NCBI RefSeq assembly: GCF_014648075.1
Contig: NZ_BMQK01000001.1
Location: 434,001 to 498,000 of the forward strand
Source of the DNA: Streptomyces ruber
GTDB taxonomy: Bacteria > Actinomycetota > Actinomycetes > Streptomycetales > Streptomycetaceae
Direction: 5' to 3'
DNA: 64,000 nt
This document shows, piece by piece, positions 15,375-23,924 of this stretch (positions are counted from its first letter, which is position 1; every line of letters starts with the position of its first letter). The position numbers were made by a program, and so were the translations under genes. The notes under the pieces were generated by a model. The model was not told where the DNA came from. It did not search any database and was given only the letters and a program-made list of their open reading frames with translations.

Positions 15375-16961
15375 TTGTCATCAGCGACTCCCGCTGCCGC
15401 GCAGCCCGACACCGTTCTGGTCGTCGACTTCGGCGCGCAGTACGCCCAGCTCATCGCCCGCCGAGTCCGTGAGGCCCGGGTCTACAGCGAGATCGTGCCG
15501 AGCACCATGCCGGTGGACGAGATCCTCGCCAAGAAACCCGCGGCGATAATCCTCTCCGGCGGCCCCTCGTCCGTGTACGCGGAGGGCGCGCCCCGCCTCG
15601 ACCGCGAGATCTTCGAGGCCGGTGTCCCCGTCTTCGGCATGTGCTACGGCTTCCAGCTGATGGCCGAGACCCTGGGTGGCACGGTCGACAACACGGGCGC
15701 GCGCGAGTACGGCCGTACGCCCCTCCAGGTCAGCAAGTCCGGCTCCACGCTCTTCGAGGGCACCCCGGACGAGCAGTCGGTGTGGATGTCGCACGGCGAC
15801 GCGTGCAGCGCGGCCCCCGAGGGCTTCACCGTGACGGCCTCCACCGACGTCGTCCCGGTCGCCGCCTTCGAGAACGACGAGAAGAAGCTGTACGGCGTCC
15901 AGTACCACCCGGAGGTCATGCACTCCACGCACGGACAGCAGGTGCTGGAGCACTTCCTGTACCGGGGCGCGGGCCTGAGCCCGGAGTGGACCACCGGCAA
16001 CGTGATCGAGGAGCAGGTCGAGGCCATCCGCGCGCAGGTCGGCACGAAGCGCGCGATCTGCGGGCTCTCCGGCGGCGTGGACTCCGCCGTCGCGGCCGCC
16101 CTCGTCCAGAAGGCCATCGGCTCGCAGCTGACCTGCGTCTACGTCGACCACGGCCTGATGCGCAAGGGTGAGACCGAACAGGTCGAGAAGGACTTCGTCG
16201 CCGCCACGGGCGTCCAGCTGAAGGTCGTCGACGCGGAGGAGCGCTTCCTCACCGCGCTCAAGGGCGTCAGCGACCCGGAGGAGAAGCGGAAGATCATCGG
16301 CCGCGAGTTCATCCGGGTCTTCGAGCAGGCCCAGGCCGAGATCGTGGCCGAGGCGCCGGACGACCAGCCGGTGGAGTTCCTCGTCCAGGGCACCCTCTAC
16401 CCGGACGTCGTCGAGTCCGGCGGCGGCACCGGCACTGCCAACATCAAGTCGCACCACAACGTCGGCGGCCTCCCCGAGGACCTCGAGTTCAAGCTCATCG
16501 AGCCGCTGCGCAAACTGTTCAAGGACGAGGTCCGGATGGTCGGCCAGGAGCTCGGCCTGCCCGACGAGATCGTCCAGCGCCAGCCGTTCCCCGGCCCCGG
16601 CCTCGGCATCCGCATCGTCGGCGAGGTCACCAAGGAGCGGCTCGACCTGCTGCGCGAAGCCGACGCCATCGCCCGCGAGGAGCTGACGGCGGCCGGCCTC
16701 GACCGTGACATCTGGCAGTGCCCGGTGGTCCTGCTCGCGGACGTGCGCAGCGTCGGCGTCCAGGGCGACGGCCGGACCTACGGCCACCCGATCGTCCTGC
16801 GGCCCGTCTCCTCCGAGGACGCGATGACCGCCGACTGGTCGCGCCTCCCGTACGACGTGCTCGCGAAGATCTCGACCCGCATCACGAACGAGGTGCGCGA
16901 CGTCAACCGTGTCGTCCTCGACGTGACGTCGAAGCCGCCGGGCACGATCGAGTGGGAGTAG
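15375..16961 (+). CDS. guaA: GMP synthase (glutamine-hydrolysing)
   Basis: The start is a TTG ([10 protein letters not shown]) 8 bases after GGAAGG. The 528-residue enzyme has the expected two parts: a class I glutamine amidotransferase domain with SGGPSSVY and nucleophile cysteine GMC90YGFQ, and an ATP pyrophosphatase domain with P-loop SGGVDS (232-237), ending in the dimerisation domain KPPGTIEWE. It converts XMP to GMP with ATP and glutamine, downstream of the IMP made by purH (52267). It stands alone between the octamer array and a strong terminator. Confidence 0.98.
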   Translation: MSSATPAAAQPDTVLVVDFGAQYAQLIARRVREARVYSEIVPSTMPVDEILAKKPAAIILSGGPSSVYAEGAPRLDREIFEAGVPVFGMCYGFQLMAETLGGTVDNTGAREYGRTPLQVSKSGSTLFEGTPDEQSVWMSHGDACSAAPEGFTVTASTDVVPVAAFENDEKKLYGVQYHPEVMHSTHGQQVLEHFLYRGAGLSPEWTTGNVIEEQVEAIRAQVGTKRAICGLSGGVDSAVAAALVQKAIGSQLTCVYVDHGLMRKGETEQVEKDFVAATGVQLKVVDAEERFLTALKGVSDPEEKRKIIGREFIRVFEQAQAEIVAEAPDDQPVEFLVQGTLYPDVVESGGGTGTANIKSHHNVGGLPEDLEFKLIEPLRKLFKDEVRMVGQELGLPDEIVQRQPFPGPGLGIRIVGEVTKERLDLLREADAIAREELTAAGLDRDIWQCPVVLLADVRSVGVQGDGRTYGHPIVLRPVSSEDAMTADWSRLPYDVLAKISTRITNEVRDVNRVVLDVTSKPPGTIEWE

Positions 16962-16980
16962 TCCCCACCGCCGTGTGTGC

Positions 16981-17023
16981 GTGAGAGGCGCCGCCCCGTT
17001 CAGGACGGGGCGGCGCCTCTCAC
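16981..17023. terminator. Shared bidirectional terminator of guaA and the FMN-barrel gene
   Basis: A perfect 19-bp stem (16981-16999 with 17005-17023) with a 5-base loop, 19 bases after guaA. The stop codon of the convergent minus-strand gene (17022-17020) lies inside the stem. Confidence 0.9.
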
Positions 17024-17517
17024 GTGCGCCGGACGGTCCGTACGGGCTCGCCCGGTTTCCAGACCCGCACCGCCAGGTGGGTGCCGTCCTCCACGTACGT
17101 CTGTACGACCTCCGTGAGTTCCGTGCGGAAGAGGTGGAAGGAGGACGGGTCGGGCGGGTGCACGGCGTCCACGTACCGCTCCACCGTCTCCGCGTCGACG
17201 ACCTCGATCGCCCGCCCGCCGATCCGTACGTCGCCGCTCCCTGCCATGTCCGTGCCCGGGCCGGGGTTCGCCTGGAGTGCGAAGCGCGGGTCGCGGCGCA
17301 GGTCGAGGGCCTTGAGCGAGTCCGGCATCATGCCGAGCCACAACTCACCGGCCAGGAAGCGGACCTCCAGTCCGGCCGTGCGCGGTGAGCCGTCCTTGCG
17401 GAGCGTGGCGAGGACATGGTGGGGGAACGCGCCGAAGCGCTCCTCGACGGTCCTGGCGAAGCCGGGATCGGCGGCTGCGAAGGCCGCCCAGTCGGCACGT
17501 GGGTGCGTACGGTCCAT
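17020..17517 (-). CDS. Pyridoxamine 5'-phosphate oxidase-like FMN-binding split-barrel protein
   Basis: ATG 17517 (MDRTHPRADW) gives 165 residues; in-frame upstream starts add Arg-rich sequence, and GTG 17547 has its GGAGG directly adjacent, too close to use. The fold is read from the order FPHHVLATLRKDGSPRTAGLEVRFLAGELWLGM, DLRRDPRFALQ and DVRIGGRAIEV, the pattern of split-barrel flavin or F420 enzymes. Such proteins reduce or oxidise small molecules or bind haem; the substrate is unknown. It is convergent with guaA and divergent from the aldolase-like gene. Confidence 0.75.
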   Translation of the reverse strand: MDRTHPRADWAAFAAADPGFARTVEERFGAFPHHVLATLRKDGSPRTAGLEVRFLAGELWLGMMPDSLKALDLRRDPRFALQANPGPGTDMAGSGDVRIGGRAIEVVDAETVERYVDAVHPPDPSSFHLFRTELTEVVQTYVEDGTHLAVRVWKPGEPVRTVRRT

Positions 17518-17694
17518 GCGGTCGATGATCCCGGGGAAATCAGACACCCTCCGTCGGGTATACGGACCGCGTCGACGCGTTTCTCTGACTCCCGTAAACA
17601 TTGCGTATTGTCTTCACCCGGCGGCGCCGCCCACGCTCGCGTGAACGCCGACGGCGACACCCGCTTCGTCCAAGGAACCAGTGCTGGAGGACTG

Positions 17695-18489
17695 ATGCAC
17701 GGTCCCACACCACCTCTGCCCCGCCCCGCCGGCCGGCTGCGCTTCGCCATGCCGCCCAAACACGAAACGCTGGACGACGAGCGCCGCCACCGCAAGGAAC
17801 GGCTGGCCGGGGCGCTGCGCATCTTCGGGCGGCTCGGCTTCGACGACGGGGTCTCCGGGCACATCACGGTGCGTGACCCCGAGTTCAGCGACTGTTTCTG
17901 GGTCAATCCGTTCGGGATGCCGTTCCGGCACGTCACGGTGAGCGATCTGGTGATGGTGAACTCCGAGGGGCAGGTCGTCCACGGTCACTACCACGTGAAC
18001 CAGGCGGCGTTCACGGTCCACGCCCAGGTGCACGCGGCCCGTCCGGACGTCGTCGCCGTCGCCCACTGCCACTCCGTGCACGGGCGCGCGCTCTCCGCCC
18101 TCGGGGAGCTGCTGGACCCGATCACCCAGGAGAGCTGCGCCTTCTACGAGGACCACGGGCTGTACGACTCCTACACCGGTGTCGCCGTGAGCGCGGAGGA
18201 GGGCCGCCGGATCGCCGCCGCGCTCGGCAGCCGCAAGGCCCTGGTGCTGCGCAACCACGGGCTGCTGACGGTGGGCGACTCGGTGGACGCGGCGGCGTGG
18301 TGGTTCCTGTCGATGGAACGGTCGGCGCAGGTGCAGCTCACCGCGCGCGCCGCGGGACGGCCGGTGCTGGTCGACCACCGGCAGGCGGTGGCCACGCGGG
18401 AGCACCTGGGCGGGGACCTCATGGCCTGGATCAGCTACCAGCCCCTGTGGCAGGAGATCAGCAGGAGCGAGCCGGACCTGCTGAGCTAG
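17695..18489 (+). CDS. Class II aldolase/adducin family protein
   Basis: ATG 17695 has GGAGG 4 bases upstream. The 264-residue product matches class II aldolases: DDGVSGHITVRDPE near the start, the metal-ligand histidine cluster AHCHSVHGRAL, and a third histidine in LVLRNHGLLTVG. Bacterial members cleave sugar phosphates or act on other hydroxy-acids; several actinobacterial ones sit in secondary or carbon metabolism. No pathway neighbour identifies the substrate here. TATTGT at about 17605-17610 is a possible -10. A tandem repeat begins at the stop codon. Confidence 0.85.
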   Translation: MHGPTPPLPRPAGRLRFAMPPKHETLDDERRHRKERLAGALRIFGRLGFDDGVSGHITVRDPEFSDCFWVNPFGMPFRHVTVSDLVMVNSEGQVVHGHYHVNQAAFTVHAQVHAARPDVVAVAHCHSVHGRALSALGELLDPITQESCAFYEDHGLYDSYTGVAVSAEEGRRIAAALGSRKALVLRNHGLLTVGDSVDAAAWWFLSMERSAQVQLTARAAGRPVLVDHRQAVATREHLGGDLMAWISYQPLWQEISRSEPDLLS

Positions 18490-18553
18490 ATCGGCAGGTA
18501 GACCAGCAGGCAGATCGGCAGGTAGACCAGCAGGTAGGGCAGCAGGTAGGGCA
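18487..18553 (+). repeat. 24-bp and 12-bp tandem repeats after the aldolase-like gene
   Basis: AGATCGGCAGGTAGACCAGCAGGC occurs almost twice from 18487, then AGGTAGGGCAGC twice. The array fills the space between the stop codon of this gene and that of the convergent DUF4429 gene. Confidence 0.8.
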
Positions 18554-18562
18554 GCCGGGAGG

Positions 18563-19444
18563 TCAGAAGCCCCTCAGCACAGCCGCCTTCGTCTGCGAGA
18601 ACTCCTCGTCCGTGAGCACTCCGTCGCGGTGCAGCTCGCCCAACTCCCGTAGCCGCCGCAGGAGTACGTCGTGATGGTCGGACGGCGGCGCGGCGGCGGC
18701 ACCGGTCAGGGGCCGGTCCACGAAGTCGGCGGCGCGTGTGGACGGGTGAGGGAGCCGGGCGGTGACGGCCGCGGCGACGAGGGCCGTGAGCAGGTCGCGA
18801 CGGGCGCTGCCCCACAGGTCGAGGGCGTACGGATCCTTCTCGGGCGGCAGTTTCGAGAACGCCGCCTCCCGGGTCACGAAACGCATGAACCCGTCCTCGT
18901 AACCGGAGTTGGGCAGCCACTCCACCTGCACCAGATCGCCGACCGCGATGATCCGCGGTCCCGTGGCCCGCTTCACCCGGTCCGAGGTGTCGCTCCAGTC
19001 GATCCGGACGTGCGTACCGTCGAAGGACACCGTGCCGTCGCTGGACCGCACCGAGACGGGCACCGGGGGGCCGGGTAACAAGTAGCTCTTGGTGGGCTCC
19101 TTCGGGATCTGTTCGAGCAGGATGGCCCGGCGTATCTCCTCCGCCACGTACTCGGCGACGCCCGCGCGGTCGAGTGCGACGACCAGCCGGTACGGATCGG
19201 CCGCGTCCGGCAGCCGGCCGCCCGTCGCCGCGAGCAGCGGATCGCAGCCCTCGCGGAGCCGCAGCCGCAGCCGGCCGCGCTTGCGCTCGGGTTCGAAGAC
19301 GACCCCCGACACCGCTTCCAGGGGCACGGCGATCTCCCCGTACGTCTGCCGGAACAACGGCACCGAGCGGTGGAGTCCCGGCGTGATCCGAACCGTGGTC
19401 CCGTCGAAGGCCCAGGTCCCGTCGCGCTGGCTGATCTCGGCCAT
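18563..19444 (-). CDS. DUF4429 domain protein with C-terminal SHOCT motif
   Basis: ATG 19444 begins a 293-residue cytoplasmic protein. Two DUF4429-type beta domains follow one another: the first opens with GTWAFDGTTVRITPG, the second with GTVSFDGTHVRIDW, so the protein has an internal duplication. The last 30 residues (LRELGELHRDGVLTDEEF-x-x-x-K-x-x-x-L) are a SHOCT motif, found at the ends of many bacterial membrane-associated or oligomerising proteins. The biochemical role is unknown. It is convergent with the aldolase-like gene. Confidence 0.85.
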   Translation of the reverse strand: MAEISQRDGTWAFDGTTVRITPGLHRSVPLFRQTYGEIAVPLEAVSGVVFEPERKRGRLRLRLREGCDPLLAATGGRLPDAADPYRLVVALDRAGVAEYVAEEIRRAILLEQIPKEPTKSYLLPGPPVPVSVRSSDGTVSFDGTHVRIDWSDTSDRVKRATGPRIIAVGDLVQVEWLPNSGYEDGFMRFVTREAAFSKLPPEKDPYALDLWGSARRDLLTALVAAAVTARLPHPSTRAADFVDRPLTGAAAAPPSDHHDVLLRRLRELGELHRDGVLTDEEFSQTKAAVLRGF

Positions 19445-19755
19445 ACGGGAATTCTCGCAGCCGGGCGCGTCCCGGGAAGGCAGCCGGGCGCTTCGGTCAA
19501 CACGTCTCCCGACGCATCACCCCGCGTAGACCGGACCTGCCGGACGGTGACCGGGCCATGTACGGCACAATTCGTCGTCGTCCCATGGAAGTTGTACGGC
19601 TGTCACGAAGCACGGGCGTACGAAGCGGAACGACACTCATCGGTTGTTGGCGATGGCGATGGCGATGGCGATGGCGATGGCGATGGCTGTTGTTGTGCTG
19701 TGCCGGTGCTGTGCCGGTGGGAATCGATGACGGGGTGCGGGAAGGCGGCTCGGGC
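19445..19755. other. Intergenic region containing a hexanucleotide microsatellite
   Basis: This region between divergent genes carries six perfect GGCGAT units and a partial seventh (19649-19687). An in-frame extension of the next gene from ATG 19558 would turn it into alternating Trp-Arg, which is unlikely in a real protein, so the start was placed downstream. Confidence 0.6.
19649..19687. repeat. GGCGAT hexanucleotide microsatellite
   Basis: Six contiguous copies plus a partial copy, about 70 bases before the probable start of the membrane protein gene, hence in its promoter or leader. Confidence 0.9.
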
Positions 19756-21027
19756 GTGGTGGTGCAGGAGGCGAGACGGGGCGCGGGCGCCCACGAGGGG
19801 GGCTGCGCGTGCGGGGGCTGCCCGCACGGCGCGCGTGAGGGACACCGGCGTGCGGTGGCCGAGTTCCTCCGCATGCGCGAGGAGTTCGCGTCGGGCAAGG
19901 GACTGCCCGCTGCGGTCGCGCACTCCGCGTCGGCGTCCCGCCAGTGGGTCTCCGACGAGCTCACCCAGTCCGCCGCCGTCGTCGCCGAACGGGGCCGCGC
20001 GGAGGGCGAGGCCTGGCTGGGACGCCTGTGGCTGCGAACGGCCGTCGTGGTCTGGGGCGCCGCGGTGATCCTGCTCCTCGTCCAGGCGCTCACCGCCGTC
20101 GGCGCGGGCTGGAGCGCCGCGCGCACGTCCGGGCTGCTGGCCGCACTGGTGCTCGGCGCCGCGCTGACGGCCGCCGGATATCTGCACCGCGCCCGGGGAG
20201 GCGCTCTGGCGCCCGTCATCGGTGAGGACAACCGGCTGTCCACCTCCCGTGCGGTCGCGGCGAGCTGGGTCCTCCTCTCGGTGTACTCGGTCCTGGTACT
20301 GGCCGGGCAACTGGCCGTCGCCTCGGACCACGGGCGCCGCGACGCCCTGATCGCCGGTCTCGACCTCACCCGCGGCGCCGGCGTCGTCACCGTCCTGGCG
20401 GTGACCAGTGCCATCGCCGTACTGGTGCGGCGGGTGGTCGGGCTGCGCGTGCTCGGCCAGCGCCTGCAGAAGGTCCGCGCGGACCGGCCCCGCGCCGCCG
20501 ACCTGCTGACCGACGACTCCGGCCGGGGCAGCTTCACCGACATCCAGTACGTCGTCGTGAACTCCGCCGCCCTGCTGTTCGCCCTCGTACGGCTGGCCCG
20601 CCGCCCCGACCAACTCCCCGACCTCCCCTGGGGCCTGGCCCTCCTCGTCCTTGTCTCCGCGGTCACCTACTACTCCGGCAAGTACGCCGAGGGCGGCCGT
20701 CCCGTCATCCTCTCCGTCGTCCGGGCCCGCGAGGCGGGCGACCTCGACGCGCCCATCCGCACCGGGGACGACATCGAGATCCGCGGCGCCGGCTTCGTAC
20801 CACCGGGTGCCCAGACCGCGGATCTGCTGTCCCGTATGGTGGTCCGCATCGGCGCCGTCCACGTGCACGTGCCGCTCGTCCCGGTCGCCGGAGGCTTCGG
20901 CAACCCGACGGACGCCGTCCTGACCGTGCCGGTCCCCGCCGACGTGGAACCCGGCCGGGTGGAGGTCCAGGTCGTCACAGCCGCGGGAGTGGAGACGAAC
21001 CGCTGCCTGATCGAGGTGACGGACTGA
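19756..21027 (+). CDS. Conserved multi-pass membrane protein with C-terminal IPT/TIG-like domain
   Basis: GTG 19756 is favoured because GGGAAGG lies 10 bases upstream; GTG 19717 or 19735 are alternatives. About 423 residues: a short CxCxxC-containing N-terminus, a helical region (FLRMREEF to AEGEAWLG), four hydrophobic segments (about residues 95-235), two more near 270-320, and a C-terminal beta domain of about 110 residues with GDDIEIRGAGFVPPG and VPADVEPGRVEVQV, the pattern of an IPT/TIG immunoglobulin-like fold. The family is unnamed. A ligand-binding role for the last domain is inference. Confidence 0.6.
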   Translation: MVVQEARRGAGAHEGGCACGGCPHGAREGHRRAVAEFLRMREEFASGKGLPAAVAHSASASRQWVSDELTQSAAVVAERGRAEGEAWLGRLWLRTAVVVWGAAVILLLVQALTAVGAGWSAARTSGLLAALVLGAALTAAGYLHRARGGALAPVIGEDNRLSTSRAVAASWVLLSVYSVLVLAGQLAVASDHGRRDALIAGLDLTRGAGVVTVLAVTSAIAVLVRRVVGLRVLGQRLQKVRADRPRAADLLTDDSGRGSFTDIQYVVVNSAALLFALVRLARRPDQLPDLPWGLALLVLVSAVTYYSGKYAEGGRPVILSVVRAREAGDLDAPIRTGDDIEIRGAGFVPPGAQTADLLSRMVVRIGAVHVHVPLVPVAGGFGNPTDAVLTVPVPADVEPGRVEVQVVTAAGVETNRCLIEVTD

Positions 21028-21330
21028 TCGAGGCGGCGGGCTGGTCGAGGCGGCGGGCCGACAAGAGGGGCGGGGCCTGCTTGGCTCCGTTGCCGGTTGG
21101 TTCCGACACTGCTCGGACCCGGAACTGCCCGAGCTGAGGGTGGAGCCGCGTCTGAATTGTGGTCTGGGGCGGGGGCTGGGTTGAGGCTAGCTTCGGCAGA
21201 GGTGGGAATCCCGCGCCGGATGCGGCTTCCGTACATCACCTGCACCGCGCCTGCTGGGCGGTATCCCCCATTCGTGCGTATGGTCAAGTTGAGGGGTCAA
21301 CGGCACGGTGGCGAGAGGCGGCGGCAAGTC
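21028..21330. other. Intergenic region upstream of the DoxX gene
   Basis: A short duplication (TCGAGGCGGCGGGC, twice near 21029-21058) lies after the preceding stop codon. TATGGT near 21281 is a weak -10 candidate. No gene was recognised in these 303 bases. Confidence 0.4.
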
Positions 21331-21861
21331 ATGGCTCACAGTATGCGCACGAGCACGCAGACCCCCTATCTCCGTGATCGACGTGACTGGCAGGGCACCA
21401 TCACCCGCTATGCCCTGCTGCCCCTCCGGATCTTCCTCGGTGTCACCTTCATCTACGCCGGCCTGGACAAGCTGACCGACGACGCGTTCATGTCCGGGAC
21501 CGGAGCGGGGTCGATCGGCGAGACGATGCGAGCGGTGCGCGACTCCGCGGCGATCCCCCAGCTCGTGGACCTCGCCCTGCGGAACCCGGTCGGCTTCGGT
21601 TATGCCATGGCCCTCGGCGAGCTCGCCGTCGGTGTCGGTGCCCTGCTCGGTCTCCTCACCCGTCTCGCCGCTCTGGGTGGCGTCCTGATCTCCCTCAGTC
21701 TCTGGCTGACGGTCAGCTGGACCGCCGACCCGTACTACTACGGCAACGACCTCCCTTACCTCATGGCCTGGATCCCTCTCGTCCTCGCCGGTGCCACCGT
21801 CTTCTCGGTCGACGCGGCCCTCCGTGACCGGCGCAGGCGGAGGAAGGGCGGGTACCGCTGA
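21331..21861 (+). CDS. DoxX family membrane protein
   Basis: ATG 21331 follows GAGAGGCGG. The 176-residue protein has four membrane helices and the DoxX pattern: LRIFLGVTFIYAGLDKL in helix 1, LGELAVGVGALLGLLTRLAALGGVLISLSLWL in helices 2-3, and LPYLMAWIPLVLAGA in helix 4, with a polar GTGAGSIGE loop. DoxX proteins act in membrane redox and oxidative-stress complexes or as quinone-linked subunits; the partner here is unknown. The C-terminus is strongly basic and cytoplasmic. Confidence 0.88.
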   Translation: MAHSMRTSTQTPYLRDRRDWQGTITRYALLPLRIFLGVTFIYAGLDKLTDDAFMSGTGAGSIGETMRAVRDSAAIPQLVDLALRNPVGFGYAMALGELAVGVGALLGLLTRLAALGGVLISLSLWLTVSWTADPYYYGNDLPYLMAWIPLVLAGATVFSVDAALRDRRRRRKGGYR

Positions 21862-21918
21862 GCGGCGCACTTGTCGGGTGCCCGGCCGGTACGGCCCGCC
21901 CCGCTGTTCGGCTGGATC

Positions 21919-22194
21919 TCACCGGGGCCGGTCCGTTGCCGATGCCTCGGCGTGCGCCGCCCGGTCGGTCCGCGTGTGCTTCGTGCACCGTGGGCGCGGC
22001 GTCCGACGGCGGCGTATCGCATGGGCCAGGAACGCGGTGGCGCCGGCGAGACACAGCCCCGCGGTGACCATGGGGACGGCCACGAACCAGGGGATCTCCC
22101 AGGCACCGCCCGCGTCGCCGACGTAGGCGACGGCGGTGAGGCAGAGGAACAGGCCCGCGACGAGCTTGCCGGGCTGGACGTCATGGCGCAGCAC
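21919..22194 (-). CDS. Small membrane protein translationally coupled to the PspC protein
   Basis: GTG 22194 overlaps the 3' end of the upstream PspC gene by 14 bases, implying coupled translation. The 91-residue product has two hydrophobic segments (LVAGLFLCLTAVAYVGD and WFVAVPMVTAGLCLAGATAFLAHAI) and a basic, probably cytoplasmic tail. I do not recognise a named family; its job is presumably tied to PspC-type envelope sensing because it shares the transcript. Confidence 0.7.
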   Translation of the reverse strand: MLRHDVQPGKLVAGLFLCLTAVAYVGDAGGAWEIPWFVAVPMVTAGLCLAGATAFLAHAIRRRRTPRPRCTKHTRTDRAAHAEASATDRPR

Positions 22195-23758
22195 GAGTGA
22201 CCTCCGCCTGTCCCACCCCGACCTCGAGGGCGATGTCCAGCGTGCCGTCGGCCCCCGGGTCGCTCCGGGTGCCGCTCGGGGGTGCGAGCGTCAGCTCCTT
22301 CTTCTTGCCCGGTGCCACGTCCACGTCCTCCGCGCCGTCTCCCGGCAACTGGATGTCACCGACGCCCACCTCGATGGTCAGATGCACGGTGACATCCGCG
22401 GGTACCACCAGCTTCACCTTGCCGACGCCCACCTCCGCACCGGTCGTCAGCGTTCGGTCGCTCGGCACGTCCAGCCGCGTCAGGTCCAGGGTGCCCATCC
22501 CTGTGCTCAGGTCGTATCTCGACTTCACGTCCGCGGGTGTGGTGGGCGCCCACGTGGTTCGTATCCAGTGCGGGCTGAAGTGCGCCGGCAGCGCCGCCGA
22601 GCCGACCAGCAGTCCCGCCGTCACCACCGCGAGGAAGATCGACCCCGCGCCTGTGCGTCCGAGGAACGCGCTGACCGCGATGCCCAGTCCGAATACGGCG
22701 AGCGCGCAGGCCAGACCGGTCTGCAGTCCGGTGCCCAGCGCCTGGTCGTCCCAGGACAGACTGGTTCCGAGGCCGCCGGCGAGCAGAGCGAGCAGGAACG
22801 TCCAGCCGCCGATCCGGCGCGGCCCCCGAGGCCTCTGCTCCGGGACGGCGCGCGGGTCACGCCGGGGCACCGTGCCGCGGGCGATGTTGGTCGCCGCCGC
22901 GACATCGCGTTCCCGGGACGTGTTCGGCCCCCACAGGTAGCCCGTGCCGCCCACGTGTCGCCCGTCCTTGACGATCGGGTCCCGCCACCAGGACGGGTAG
23001 GACACCGGGACGGGAGGAGCCTGCGCCTCCGGAGGGGCGTCGGCCACGGCCTGCGCGGCCAGCGGGTCGGGATCGGGGGTGCCGCGCTGCCGCGACCAGT
23101 AGCCCGCGCCCGCCAGGAGCAGGGAGAGAACCACGGCGAAACTCAGCACCCCGCCGTTCCTCAGCATGGTGAGGAACACCCCGCAGCCGACGAGGGAGAA
23201 CAGCACGGCCGCCAGGCCCGGACCGTCGACGCGGCCGGTCAGCAGCTTCCGTATCTCGTTCTCCTCCTCGTCGTCGTACGGCGCGAACAGCCAGACGAAG
23301 CCGTAGAAGATGAGGCCGATGCCGCCGGTCAGAGAGAGCACCGCGAGCACGATCCGGAAGACGACCGGGTCCATGTCGCACTGCCGTCCCAGTCCGGAGC
23401 ACACTCCGGCCAGCATCTTGAACCGCCGGTCCCGCCGGAACCCGGCATGGGGCGAGGAGGAGCCCTCGACCGTCCCGCCGGAGGCGCCCGCCGCCGATCG
23501 ATCCGCGGGTGCGCCCGGATCCGCCTGCGTGCTCGTGCTCGTCCGTGCGCCTGTGCTCGTCCGTGTGCCCGTGTCCGTCTGTGCGTCCGTCCCTGCCCGC
23601 GCGTCCGTTCCCGCCTGCGCGTGTGTGCTCCCGTGCGCGCGCGGCTTCTCCCCCTCGGCCGGCGAAGGCGTGGCGCCCTGCGGCCCGGTGGCCGCCCGCC
23701 GGGCGCCCGGGCCCGAGCCGGGACCCGACTGCCCTGCCGCGTGCTGCTGATCTGTCAT
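22181..23758 (-). CDS. PspC domain membrane protein with LiaF-like C-terminal region
   Basis: ATG 23758 (MTDQQHAAGQ) gives 525 residues. A disordered Thr/Gly/Ala-rich N-terminus of about 100 residues precedes a PspC domain (FKMLAGVCSGLGRQCDMDPVVFR then a hydrophobic hairpin, about 105-165). Several more membrane segments follow, and the last about 130 residues show a repeated beta pattern (EVGVGKVKLVVPADV, EVGVGDIQLPG, EVGVGQAEV) like the C-terminal domain of LiaF-type proteins. It is divergent from a histidine kinase that also begins with PspC, so it is probably the inhibitor or sensor partner of that two-component system. Confidence 0.88.
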   Translation of the reverse strand: MTDQQHAAGQSGPGSGPGARRAATGPQGATPSPAEGEKPRAHGSTHAQAGTDARAGTDAQTDTGTRTSTGARTSTSTQADPGAPADRSAAGASGGTVEGSSSPHAGFRRDRRFKMLAGVCSGLGRQCDMDPVVFRIVLAVLSLTGGIGLIFYGFVWLFAPYDDEEENEIRKLLTGRVDGPGLAAVLFSLVGCGVFLTMLRNGGVLSFAVVLSLLLAGAGYWSRQRGTPDPDPLAAQAVADAPPEAQAPPVPVSYPSWWRDPIVKDGRHVGGTGYLWGPNTSRERDVAAATNIARGTVPRRDPRAVPEQRPRGPRRIGGWTFLLALLAGGLGTSLSWDDQALGTGLQTGLACALAVFGLGIAVSAFLGRTGAGSIFLAVVTAGLLVGSAALPAHFSPHWIRTTWAPTTPADVKSRYDLSTGMGTLDLTRLDVPSDRTLTTGAEVGVGKVKLVVPADVTVHLTIEVGVGDIQLPGDGAEDVDVAPGKKKELTLAPPSGTRSDPGADGTLDIALEVGVGQAEVTRAAP

Positions 23759-23811
23759 GTTTCCATCGTGGCGGCACGCACCGCCCGGCGGCAGCCGGGA
23801 TGACCCTGGCC

Positions 23812-23890
23812 CGACCCTGATATTGGCCCGGGGAAGTGTTCGACCACGGCCCCGACGAAGATCAGGGGAGTCTCGGGGGCCGACCCTGAT
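23812..23890. promoter_or_regulatory. Repeated CGACCCTGAT motifs in the divergent pspC/kinase promoter
   Basis: CGACCCTGAT occurs at 23812-23821 and 23881-23890, with an inverted, related ATCAGGG near 23861. The position between the two arms of the module makes them candidate binding sites for its response regulator. Confidence 0.4.
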
Positions 23891-23924
23891 GCCCCCGTCC
23901 GCCAGGCGTGTGACCATCGATGGC

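Noticed and set aside
19558..19755. Upstream ATG start for the membrane protein gene
   Set aside because: It would translate the GGCGAT microsatellite into alternating Trp-Arg and has no supporting binding site.
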